A stretch of DNA of 64,000 nucleotides from Rhodobacter huangdaonensis. GTDB taxonomy: Bacteria > Pseudomonadota > Alphaproteobacteria > Rhodobacterales > Rhodobacteraceae. Below are positions 18,100 to 25,946 of the stretch, piece after piece (the first letter of the stretch is position 1; each line of letters starts with the position of its first letter). Made by a program: the position numbers and the translations under genes. The stretch spans positions 310,001 to 374,000 of the forward strand of contig NZ_SAVA01000001.1 in NCBI RefSeq assembly GCF_004022465.1, read 5' to 3'. The notes beneath the pieces are model-generated. The model did not search any database and was not told the origin of the DNA. It was given only the letters and a program-made list of their open reading frames with translations.

Positions 18100-18907
18100 C
18101 GGCCGCCTCCGGCACGCGCGCGCTCAGAATCCGCTCGGCGATCTCGACGAACCCCGCGCCCCCTTCCGAGGCGGCGACGAAGGCCGGCGGCGTGAAGCTG
18201 CCCGGTGCGAAGTCGCGCACATTCGCCACGCCGCAGCTGTTCGGGAAGAAGCCGAACATCGGCCCGTCGTTCGGGCTGTCACCAGCAAAGATCACCCGCG
18301 CCCGCTCGGCGTCGATGTCGAACCCGAGGATGTCGCGCGCGAAGATCCGGGTCATCGACAGCTTGTCGTAATCGCCGAACCAGCCGTTCACATGGATCGA
18401 AGACAGCTTCGCCACCGCCCCTGCCTCCGCGAAGATGTCGAGGATGCGTTGCACCTCGGTCTCGGGCAATGCCGGCACGTCCTCGCAGAAGTCGATGGCG
18501 AGATCGGCCTCGCGGTAAAGCTGGTCCGAGGCGATCCCCGCCCCCGGCACCTCGCGCAGGATCCGCTCGCGCAGCGCATTCAGCCGGGCACGGTTCGCCT
18601 GACGCTCGGCCTCGGGCGCGAAGAAGCGCTGCCGCATCACCCGCGCCGTGCGGTCATAGCTGAAGTAGAAGGCGCCATTCTCGCCCACCACCCCGGCGAC
18701 CGGCCAGAACCGGGCGATCATGTCGCACCAGCCCGCCGGGCGGCCGGTGATCGGCACCACCGCAAGCCCGGCCTGCGCCAGCCGCTCGAGCGCCCCATAG
18801 GCAGCGGCGGGCAACTGCCCGTCGGTGGTCAGCGTGTCGTCGATGTCGGTCAGCACCGCGACGCAACCGCGCAGCGCGGCCGGGTCCAGGTCGGCAAGCG
18901 GTCGCAT
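18092..18907 (-). CDS. HAD superfamily phosphatase
   Basis: 271 residues from the ATG at 18907; the open frame extends upstream but only inside the preceding gene. Motif I is TDIDDTLTTDG (about 19-29) with both aspartates, motif II is the Thr in PITGRPAGWCDMI, and motif IV is FAGDSPNDGPMFGFF. A sizeable cap between about 85 and 195 places it in the type IIB group with sucrose-phosphate and trehalose-phosphate phosphatase-like enzymes. It would hydrolyse a phosphate ester in the cytoplasm. Its place between AraM-like and GlpD-like genes (TGATG overlap on one side, 8-base overlap on the other) suggests the substrate is a phosphopolyol or phosphosugar of the same pathway, perhaps as a detoxifying step. 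Confidence 0.85.
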   Translation of the reverse strand: MRPLADLDPAALRGCVAVLTDIDDTLTTDGQLPAAAYGALERLAQAGLAVVPITGRPAGWCDMIARFWPVAGVVGENGAFYFSYDRTARVMRQRFFAPEAERQANRARLNALRERILREVPGAGIASDQLYREADLAIDFCEDVPALPETEVQRILDIFAEAGAVAKLSSIHVNGWFGDYDKLSMTRIFARDILGFDIDAERARVIFAGDSPNDGPMFGFFPNSCGVANVRDFAPGSFTPPAFVAASEGGAGFVEIAERILSARVPEAADA

Positions 18908-20247
18908 CAGACCTCCTCCTCGATGAAATCGTCCAGAATGCCGATGTCCTCGGCCAGATCGAGCAGCGAATAGCGGTCGCGCATCTCGCGGCAGCGGCGC
19001 AGCGCCTCGATATAGAGGTCGCGGTCGAGGCCGATCTCGGCCGGCGTCGCGCCGCCGCCGGCCGCGCGCAGATGCGCCGCCATCTCGTCCGCCGGCAGCA
19101 TCATCGCGCCGAGCGTCGCGCGCAGCTCGGGCCAGATCGCGGCGAGCTTGGTGTTGAAGGCTTCGGCCTGATCGGCCGTCATCGCCTTCGCCCGGCTCGC
19201 CGTCAGGCAATCCTCGACCGCGGCGGCCGGATAGCGGGCGCGGATCGCCGCCTCGTCGGGCTGCCAGGGCCGCAGCCGCGGCGCCTCTTCCATCGCAAGG
19301 ATCCGCGCCTGCAGCCGCGCCATGGTGACCGAGGCAACGCCGACCTGCTGGCCGTGCACCGTGCCCGGATGCCGCGCGCCGGCAAAGCTGTCGATCCAGT
19401 GCGAGATCTGGTGCTCGCCCATCGAGCCCGGGTGGCTCATCCCCACCACCGCGATGCCCAGCCCGCCGAGCGTCAGCAGGCGCTGCAAAGAACCGATGGC
19501 GTCATGGTCGCGCGCGCCAAGCCCCGTGCTGCGCGCCAGAACCAGGGCCTCGTCCTCCTCCTGCAGCAGATAGGGGGCGGTGGCATAGCGCGTGCCCAGC
19601 ATCACATGCGAGAAATACCAGTCGACCTGCGCGGTGGGCCGGCACAGGCTGTCACCCAGCCCCGCCCCGATCAGGTATTGCGGCGCCGCCGCCGAGACCC
19701 CGATGTCGATGAAGACGCCGCGCGCGGCATGGGCCTTCTGCGTCGTCTTCAGCCCCGAATCGAGGGTGATCGAGGCGGTCGACGAGGTGTATCCGTTCAT
19801 CGACGGCGCGGTGCCGAAAACGCTGTAGGCCCGCCCGTCGCGGAAGGTCGCGTATTTGCACAGATCGTTGATCGTGCCCGAGCCGACGGCGATCAGCGCC
19901 TCGACATCGCGGGTCTCGTCGCTCAGCGCCCGCACCTGCGCCGCATCGGCATGCGGGTGATCGAGCACGACCAGCCGTGCCTTCGCCCCGATCGCCCGGG
20001 CGACCTCCGCCCCCATCGCCTCGGCGGTGTCGGCATCGCAGACCACGGCATAGCTCTCGGCCCGCATCACCCGCTCGACCAGGTCCCGCGCCCCGGCGGC
20101 AAACCCGTCGCCGATCTCGATGCAGCGGAACGGCACGGTGACCGCAGCCCCGGTGTCCGGGTCCTGCCAGCGGCCGGTGGTGACGTCTTCGATGAGGGCA
20201 TTCCAGCCCCCGGTCGCGCTCTCGCGCGCCGTCAGCGGCAAGCTCAT
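18907..20247 (-). CDS. AraM-type sn-glycerol-1-phosphate dehydrogenase-like protein
   Basis: 446 residues from the ATG at 20247, with a GGGAGGAG ribosome site. It belongs to the iron-ADH / dehydroquinate synthase-like fold. Marks are the nucleotide-binding VGSGTINDLCKYATF and SVFGTAPSMNGYTSSTASI, and the metal ligands in MSHPGSMGEHQISHWID and PGTVHGQQVG. The known reaction of AraM and archaeal EgsA is interconversion of dihydroxyacetone phosphate and sn-glycerol-1-phosphate with NAD(P)H, the mirror image of GlpD chemistry. It is the first gene of the operon and diverges from the SorC regulator gene. In this setting an oxidative, catabolic direction on a related phosphopolyol is more likely than lipid synthesis; that is inference. 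Confidence 0.85.
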   Translation of the reverse strand: MSLPLTARESATGGWNALIEDVTTGRWQDPDTGAAVTVPFRCIEIGDGFAAGARDLVERVMRAESYAVVCDADTAEAMGAEVARAIGAKARLVVLDHPHADAAQVRALSDETRDVEALIAVGSGTINDLCKYATFRDGRAYSVFGTAPSMNGYTSSTASITLDSGLKTTQKAHAARGVFIDIGVSAAAPQYLIGAGLGDSLCRPTAQVDWYFSHVMLGTRYATAPYLLQEEDEALVLARSTGLGARDHDAIGSLQRLLTLGGLGIAVVGMSHPGSMGEHQISHWIDSFAGARHPGTVHGQQVGVASVTMARLQARILAMEEAPRLRPWQPDEAAIRARYPAAAVEDCLTASRAKAMTADQAEAFNTKLAAIWPELRATLGAMMLPADEMAAHLRAAGGGATPAEIGLDRDLYIEALRRCREMRDRYSLLDLAEDIGILDDFIEEEV

Positions 20248-20260
20248 CTGCTCCTCCCAA

Positions 20261-20313
20261 GCAAGTGCTCTCCCTTGCATTGAAAGTTGCCAGATGAGCC
20301 TGTCATTCGTCAA
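20261..20313 (-). promoter_or_regulatory. Probable promoter and operator of the catabolic operon
   Basis: On the minus strand a TTGACG (-35, at 20313-20308) is followed 17 bases later by a weak -10 GCAACT. An inverted repeat GCAAG-N8-CTTGC (20261-20278) sits around the expected transcription start, 14 bases before the AraM-like ATG. The placement fits an operator for the divergent SorC-type regulator. The -10 match is poor, so the call is tentative. Confidence 0.35.
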
Positions 20314-20419
20314 CAACAATTTTCACGTAACGTCGGCATTTGCCAAAAGCCCCGGTTTCATGCGAAACTGCGGGAAGGCGCGGGGCGCATTTCGGCCCTG
20401 CCCGACGAAGGGAAAACGC

Positions 20420-21421
20420 ATGGCAAGAAAAGCGGATTTGATCGAGACGACCGAGCCCCGGACCGGCCGGCGCGCCGTTCCGGCGCAATTCGGCATGGAC
20501 GAGGTGCTCTGGGCGGCCTGGCTCTATTACGAGCAGGGGCAAAAGCAGGACCGGATCGCCGAGGAGCTCGGGATCTCCCGCGCCTCGGTGTTCAACCTGC
20601 TGCAGAAGGCGCGCGACGAGGGGGTGGTGAACATCTCGATCGACCCGACGCGAATCGCCGGCATGGCACTGTCGCTGAAGATCTGCGCCGCGACCGGCCT
20701 TGCGGAATGCTACATCCTGCCGCGCCAGCGCGAGGGTGAGGGCGGATCGCTGCACGGCCAGATCGGCCATCTCGCGGCACGGGTGCTGGAAAACCGGCTG
20801 CGGCCCGAGGACACGATCGGCGTCGCCTGGGGGCGCACCGTGCTTGCGCTGTCACAACACCTCAGCGCCATCGCCTGCCCGACCGTCACCGTGGCGCAGA
20901 TCACCGGATCCTCCGCCGCCACCTTCGACTTCTCGCCGGTGCTCTGCACCTCGAACATCGCGGCGCGGCTGAACGCGCGGGCGATCAACCTGCACGCGCC
21001 GGGCGTCGTCTCCTCGCCGCATGTGAAGGAGATCCTGATGCACGAGCCGGCGATCCGCGACCATTTCGCGCTGCTGCGCGGCTGCACCAAGGCGGTGTTC
21101 GGCGTCACCCAGCTGACCGGCGAGACGCTGCTGGTGCAGGGCGGCTTCATGACCGAGGCCGAGCTTGCCGCCTATCGCGACCTCGGTGCGGTGGGCTTTG
21201 CCGCGGGCTATTTCTTCGATGCCGAAGGCAGGATCGTGCACAGCGAATTCGACGGCCGCCACATCACCATGGCGCTTGGCGACCTGCTGCAGGTGCCCGA
21301 GCGGATCTGCATCGGCGGCGGTCCGGAAAAGGTCGAGGCGATCCGCGCCATGCTGCGCGGCGGGCTGGCGAGCGTCCTCGTCACCGACGAGGCGACGGCC
21401 CTCGCCCTCGCGGCCGGCTGA
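20420..21421 (+). CDS. SorC/EryD-type transcriptional regulator
   Basis: 333 residues from the ATG at 20420 (MARKADLIE), after GAAGGG about 6 bases upstream; the frame is open further back but that part lies over the neighbouring gene. The N-terminal helix-turn-helix reads QDRIAEELGISRASVFNLLQKAR (split here: recognition helix around SRASVFNLL), near residues 40-62. The rest is the SorC effector domain (PF04198), with ARVLENRLRPEDTIGVAWG and a conserved AAGYFFDAEGRIVHSEFD. Effectors of this family are phosphorylated sugars or polyols, as in SorC, DeoR (Bacillus) and EryD. It is divergent from the operon it presumably controls, with 172 bases between the starts. Confidence 0.9.
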   Translation: MARKADLIETTEPRTGRRAVPAQFGMDEVLWAAWLYYEQGQKQDRIAEELGISRASVFNLLQKARDEGVVNISIDPTRIAGMALSLKICAATGLAECYILPRQREGEGGSLHGQIGHLAARVLENRLRPEDTIGVAWGRTVLALSQHLSAIACPTVTVAQITGSSAATFDFSPVLCTSNIAARLNARAINLHAPGVVSSPHVKEILMHEPAIRDHFALLRGCTKAVFGVTQLTGETLLVQGGFMTEAELAAYRDLGAVGFAAGYFFDAEGRIVHSEFDGRHITMALGDLLQVPERICIGGGPEKVEAIRAMLRGGLASVLVTDEATALALAAG

Positions 21422-21440
21422 CGCACCGGAGGAAACACCC

Positions 21441-21475
21441 CGGGGCTTTCATCTTGCCCGAAATACCTCGGGGGG
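21441..21475. repeat. Dispersed palindrome, single arm
   Basis: One arm of the element also found at 36658-36726 and 48678-48769: CTTTCATCTTGCCCGAAATA followed by CCTCGGGG. It lies between the convergent SorC and glyS stop codons, within 118 noncoding bases. Confidence 0.8.
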
Positions 21476-21539
21476 CCTGCCCGCGGCAGGCGGGGGCAGC
21501 GCCCCCTCCCCGGCCGGGGAAGGGGCGCTGCGCCGGGGC

Positions 21540-23600
21540 TCAGCCCTCGATCTTCGTCAGGTCGGCGACGCTCAGGCAGATCTGCCGGATGCGCGAGAGC
21601 AGGTTGAGCCGGTTGCGGCGCAGGATCTCGTTCCCGGCATTGATCTGCACCGCGGTGAAGAAGGCGTCGATCGGTGCGCGCAGGGCCGCCATCGCCGCCA
21701 TCGCGGCACCGAACTCCTCGGCCGCCATCGCCGGGCCGATCGCCGCCTCGGCCGCATCGAGTGCCGCGAACAGCGCCGTCTCTTCCGCCCCTTCGGCAAA
21801 CTTCGGATCGGCGCCGAAGCTGTATTCGACCCCGTCCTTCGCCTCGGCCTGGCTGAGGATGTTGTTCGCGCGCTTGAAGCCCTGGATCAGGTTGCCGCCA
21901 TCCTCAGTCTTCAGGAACGCCGCCAGCGCCTCGGCCCGCTTCACCACGAGCGTCAGATCATCGTTGCCCGGCATGGCGAGCACCGCGTCGATCACGTCGT
22001 GGCGGATGTTCTGATCCTTCATGAACACCTTCAGCCGGTCATGGAAGAAGGCCAGAAGGTCGGCGGCATCGGTCTTGTCATTCGCCGTCGCGAAAACCTT
22101 CGCAAGGTCAAGCCGCAGCCCGTTCGCCAGCACCAGCCGGATCACACCAAGTGCGGCGCGGCGCAGCGCGAAGGGGTCTTTCGAGCCCGTGGGCTTCTCG
22201 TCGATCGCCCAGAAGCCGGTGAGCGTGTCGATCTTGTCGGCGAGCGCCACCGCCACCGTCACCGGCTCCGAGGGCACCTCGTCCGAGGGGCCAAGCGGCG
22301 AGTAATGGCCCTTGCAGGCATTGGCGACCGCCTCGGGCAGGCCCGCGGCCCGGGCGTAATAGCTGCCCATCAGGCCCTGAAGTTCCGGGAACTCGCCGAC
22401 CATCGCCGAGCGCAGGTCGGATTTCACCACCCGCGCCGCTTCGGCGGCCAGATCGGGCTGCGCGCCGACCATCGGCGCGATCTCCTGCGCCAGCGCCTCG
22501 ATGCGTTCGATCCGCGCCGCCTGGGAGCCAAGCTTGTTGTGGAAGGTGACCTGGGCCAGCCCCTCGCCCATGCCCTCGAGCCCCTCGGTCTTCACGATCC
22601 GCAGGTCGTGTTCCCAGAAGAACTTGGCATCCGACAGCCGCGCCGAGAGCACCTTGAGGTTGCCCTTCAGGATCGTCGCGCCATGGTCGGCGGTCTCGCG
22701 GTTCGCCACGGTGACGAAGCCCTCGATCCGGCCGGTCTTCGGGTTCTTCACCGAGAAGAACTTCTGATGTTCCTTCATCGAGGTCTGCAGCACCTCGGGC
22801 GGCAGGCCGAGGAAGGTCTCGGCGATGTCGCCCATCAGCGCGACCGGCCATTCGACCAGCCCCGCGACCTCGGCCAGAAGGCCGCGGTCCGGCACCAGCT
22901 CGAGGCCACGCGCGAAAGCGAGCGTCTGCGCCTCGTTCCACAGGATGTCCTCGCGCTCGGCACTGTCGAGCACGACCTTCGCCGCCTTCAGCTTGGCGAC
23001 GTAATCGTCAAAGCCCGTCACCGCGAAGCGGCCCGGCGCCATGAAGCGGTGGCCCTCGGTGGTGTTGCCCGAGCGGATGCCTTCGACCTCGAGGTCGACG
23101 ACCTCGGCGCCGGCCTCGGTGGTCAGCAGGCACAGGATCGAATGCAGCGGCCGCACCCATTTCAGCGTGCCCGAGCCCCAGCGCATCGACTTCGGCCAGG
23201 GGAAGGTGCGGATCGTCTTTTCCAGCACCTCGGCGACGATCTCGGGCGCGGTGCGGCCGGGTTTCTCGACCACGGCGAAATAGACCTGGCCCTTCTTGTC
23301 GTCACGCACCTCGAGCTGCTCGAGGGTGAGGCCGGTCGAGCGCAGGAAGCCCTCGATCGCCTTCTCGTTCGCGCCGGTCGAGGGGCCCTTGCGCTCTTCG
23401 CGCAGCGTCGGGCTCTCGGCGCTCAGCCCCTCGAGGGCAAGCGTGAGGCGGCGCGGCGTCGAGAACGCCGCGGCATGGGCATAGGTCAGGCCGGCCTCGA
23501 CGAGACCGTCGGTCACCAGCTTCTTCAGCGCTTCCCGCGCCCCCGGCTGCATCCGCGCCGGGATCTCCTCGGAGAAGAGTTCAATCAGCAGATCGGGCAT
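21540..23600 (-). CDS. glyS: Glycyl-tRNA synthetase beta subunit
   Basis: 686 residues from the ATG at 23600 (MPDLLIELFSEEIPARMQ), preceded by GGGGAAG; the 7 residues upstream of it are not part of the family. It is the beta subunit of the tetrameric alpha2-beta2 enzyme that charges tRNA-Gly. Characteristic are the N-terminal ELFSEEIPARMQPGAR, the internal SMRWGSGTLKWVRPLHSIL, the HD-like centre and a C-terminal anticodon-binding part. It follows the DUF6446 gene with a 1-base gap. In this window its partner glyQ lies 1.2 kb upstream, separated by marC on the other strand. The substrate tRNAs of the same window are the twin tRNA-Gly genes near 33.8 kb. Confidence 0.97.
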   Translation of the reverse strand: MPDLLIELFSEEIPARMQPGAREALKKLVTDGLVEAGLTYAHAAAFSTPRRLTLALEGLSAESPTLREERKGPSTGANEKAIEGFLRSTGLTLEQLEVRDDKKGQVYFAVVEKPGRTAPEIVAEVLEKTIRTFPWPKSMRWGSGTLKWVRPLHSILCLLTTEAGAEVVDLEVEGIRSGNTTEGHRFMAPGRFAVTGFDDYVAKLKAAKVVLDSAEREDILWNEAQTLAFARGLELVPDRGLLAEVAGLVEWPVALMGDIAETFLGLPPEVLQTSMKEHQKFFSVKNPKTGRIEGFVTVANRETADHGATILKGNLKVLSARLSDAKFFWEHDLRIVKTEGLEGMGEGLAQVTFHNKLGSQAARIERIEALAQEIAPMVGAQPDLAAEAARVVKSDLRSAMVGEFPELQGLMGSYYARAAGLPEAVANACKGHYSPLGPSDEVPSEPVTVAVALADKIDTLTGFWAIDEKPTGSKDPFALRRAALGVIRLVLANGLRLDLAKVFATANDKTDAADLLAFFHDRLKVFMKDQNIRHDVIDAVLAMPGNDDLTLVVKRAEALAAFLKTEDGGNLIQGFKRANNILSQAEAKDGVEYSFGADPKFAEGAEETALFAALDAAEAAIGPAMAAEEFGAAMAAMAALRAPIDAFFTAVQINAGNEILRRNRLNLLSRIRQICLSVADLTKIEG

Positions 23601-23601
23601 A

Positions 23602-24084
23602 TCACTTCCCCGCTTCGTCATTCAGTTGCTGCCAGGCATAGGCCCGGCCATCGGGATAGATCGCCACCACACGGTCGACGCCGGGGTGGATGTCGTGTTC
23701 GGACAGGAAGGCCACCGCCCCGCCGGTCTCGAGATCGGTCCCGATCCGGGCCGCATCGAAACAGGAGAACCAGCCCGGCGCGTTGAGCGGCGTGGCCTTG
23801 TCATAGACGGTGAAGGTCTCGGTCAGAAGCGCCAGGCTCATCGGCGTGCGGAAGCAGCCGCGATAGCGCAGCGGCGAGCTGTCGGCGTCGATGCCCTGGA
23901 AATCCTCGGCGAGGATCGGTTCGGGGGCGCCGGTCTCGATCGCGGTGAGACGGATCTCGGCCGCGGGCGCCGTCGCCTCGACGGCATGATAATAGCCGTA
24001 GACCTGCAGGTAATAGACTGCAGCCCCGGTGATCAGCGCGCTGAACACGAGAAAGCCTCCGACATATCGTCCCCTGACCGCCAT
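23602..24084 (-). CDS. DUF6446-type membrane-anchored protein between glyQ and glyS
   Basis: 160 residues from the ATG at 24084 (MAVRGRYVGGF); earlier in-frame ATGs add only an arginine-rich leader without family likeness. One N-terminal membrane segment (about 7-27, GGFLVFSALITGAAVYYLQVYGYY) is given here by position only for its hydrophobic core ALITGAAVYYLQV, followed by a soluble domain with a cysteine pair (RYRGCFRTP and WFSCFDA) and the end WQQLNDE. Proteins of this kind sit beside glyS in Rhodobacteraceae; no function is known to me. It is 1 base from glyS and presumably co-transcribed. Confidence 0.75.
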   Translation of the reverse strand: MAVRGRYVGGFLVFSALITGAAVYYLQVYGYYHAVEATAPAAEIRLTAIETGAPEPILAEDFQGIDADSSPLRYRGCFRTPMSLALLTETFTVYDKATPLNAPGWFSCFDAARIGTDLETGGAVAFLSEHDIHPGVDRVVAIYPDGRAYAWQQLNDEAGK

Positions 24085-24192
24085 AGCCCAGCGCATACAG
24101 GCCCGCCCGCCGCCGCGCAAGCGCGGGCAAGAGGATTTTGCACAATCGGGCTCATGCCGTTAGACAGGCACGACAGCCGGAAGGAAGACGCA

Positions 24193-24825
24193 TTGGATCC
24201 CCTGTTCTTCATCAAGTCGCTCGCCGCCTTCTTCGCGATCATGAACCCGTTCATCGCGTTGCCGATGTTTCTCAGCCTGACCTCGGACTGGGACGCCCCC
24301 AGCCGGCACTGCGCGGCGCTGGCCACCATCGTCTTCAGCGCCGGGATGTGCCTCGTGATCGCGGTGGCGGGGCTGCGGGTGCTCTCGGTCTTCGGGATCA
24401 GCATCGACGACTTCCGCGTCGCGGGCGGGATCGTGCTGGCGACGATCGGGCTTGGCATGCTGAACGGCAAGGGCCACAGCGCCCATTCGGGCACCCCCGA
24501 CGAACAAGCCGAGCAGCAGGAGCTTGACAGCATCGCCTTCTACCCGATGACCTTCCCGATGATCGTCGGCCCCGGCACGATCGCCACTCTGGTGATCTTC
24601 ACCGGGCAGGTACAGGGCCTTGCGGACTCGGTCGCACTCGCCCTCGCGATCGGCTGCGTTTTGCTGGCGATGCTCTGCGTGCTGTGGTTTTCCGGCACCA
24701 TCACCCGGGTGACGACACAGACGCTGCGCGTCATCATGACCCGGCTGATGGGAATGATCCTGATCGCCATCGCCGTCGACATGGCGACGACGGGGCTGAA
24801 GGCGCTGCTGCCGGGGCTGGGCTGA
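24193..24825 (+). CDS. MarC-family inner-membrane protein
   Basis: 210 residues. The best start is a TTG at 24193 (read as MDPLFFIKSLAAFFAIMNPF, the usual MarC opening), because AAGGAAG lies 5-11 bases upstream; an ATG at 24154 would add 13 hydrophilic residues and has no ribosome site. About six membrane segments are visible. Family marks are FFAIMNPFIALPMFLSL and FYPMTFPMIVGPGTIATLV. MarC was once linked to antibiotic resistance, but its function is unclear. It stands alone on the plus strand between glyQ and DUF6446-glyS, convergent with glyQ (21 bases between stops), and so interrupts an otherwise expected glyQ-glyS operon. Confidence 0.87.
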   Translation: MDPLFFIKSLAAFFAIMNPFIALPMFLSLTSDWDAPSRHCAALATIVFSAGMCLVIAVAGLRVLSVFGISIDDFRVAGGIVLATIGLGMLNGKGHSAHSGTPDEQAEQQELDSIAFYPMTFPMIVGPGTIATLVIFTGQVQGLADSVALALAIGCVLLAMLCVLWFSGTITRVTTQTLRVIMTRLMGMILIAIAVDMATTGLKALLPGLG

Positions 24826-24846
24826 GCGCCCTGCCCCGCGCAGCGG

Positions 24847-25785
24847 TTACGCGGCCGCGTCGGGCGTCCAGCCGCCGGCGGTGGTCTGCACGAAGGCATC
24901 GGCGCATTTCTTCGCCAGCGCCCGGACCCGGCCGATATAGGCCTGCCGCTCGGTCACCGAGATCACGCCCCGCGCGTCGAGCAGGTTGAACAGGTGGCTT
25001 GCCTTGATGCACTGGTCATAGGCCGGGTGCACCATGAGGATGCGCTTGCCCGAATTCGGGTCCTCGGCCGGGAAGGACAGCAGCCGCCCGCATTCCGCCT
25101 CGGCATCCTCGAAATGGCGCAAGAGCATCTCGGTGTTGGCCGCATCGAAGTTGTGGCGCGAATATTCTTCCTCGGTCTGGCGGAACACGTCGCCATAGGT
25201 CAGCGGGATCGGCGCGTCGGGGGCGTTGAACGGCATCTGCATGACGTGGTCGATGCCGAGCACATACATCGCAAGGCGCTCGAGCCCATAGGTCAGCTCG
25301 CCCGAGACCGGCTTGCAGTCATGGCCGCCGACCTGCTGGAAATAGGTGAACTGGCTGACTTCCATGCCGTCGCACCAGACTTCCCAGCCCAGGCCCCAGG
25401 CGCCGAGCGTCGGGCTTTCCCAGTCGTCCTCGACAAAGCGGATGTCGTGCAGATCAAGGTCGATGCCGATCGCGGCGAGCGAACCGAGATAGAGCTCCTG
25501 CAGGTTCGAGGGGCTCGGCTTGATCAGCACCTGATACTGGTAATAGTGCTGCAGCCGGTTCGGGTTCTCGCCATAGCGGCCATCGGTCGGACGGCGCGAG
25601 GGCTGGACATAGGCCGCAGCCCAGGGGTTCGAGCCGAGCGAGCGCAGCGTGGTCGCCGGGTGGAAGGTGCCCGCGCCCACCTCCATGTCATAGGGCTGCA
25701 ACACCGCGCAGCCTTTCGAGGCCCAGTAATTCATGAGCCGCAGGATGATTTCCTGAAACGACCGCGGAGCGACAGGGTTCGACAT
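24847..25785 (-). CDS. glyQ: Glycyl-tRNA synthetase alpha subunit
   Basis: 312 residues from the ATG at 25785, preceded by AGAGGGAAG. The alpha subunit holds the class II catalytic core of the tetrameric enzyme. The family opening SFQEIILRLMNYWASKGC is followed by QPYDMEVGAGTFHPATTLR, NPNRLQHYYQYQVLIKPSP and VGGHDCKPVSGELTYGLERL, which includes the GLER of motif 3. It is transcribed toward glyS, but marC on the opposite strand lies between them, so glyS probably needs its own promoter. Confidence 0.97.
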   Translation of the reverse strand: MSNPVAPRSFQEIILRLMNYWASKGCAVLQPYDMEVGAGTFHPATTLRSLGSNPWAAAYVQPSRRPTDGRYGENPNRLQHYYQYQVLIKPSPSNLQELYLGSLAAIGIDLDLHDIRFVEDDWESPTLGAWGLGWEVWCDGMEVSQFTYFQQVGGHDCKPVSGELTYGLERLAMYVLGIDHVMQMPFNAPDAPIPLTYGDVFRQTEEEYSRHNFDAANTEMLLRHFEDAEAECGRLLSFPAEDPNSGKRILMVHPAYDQCIKASHLFNLLDARGVISVTERQAYIGRVRALAKKCADAFVQTTAGGWTPDAAA

Positions 25786-25946
25786 GGCTTCCCTCTGGTT
25801 CAAAGCGCCTTCTCTCTAGGCAAGCGCCGGGCAAGGGTCAACGCCCCGCCCCGCCCCCGGGCCCGATTTCCCGCGATTTCCGGGGTGACGCGGGCGGTCA
25901 GCCTGCTAACCTCACCCCGTTTTGAGAACAGGAAGTGGGTTTCACG

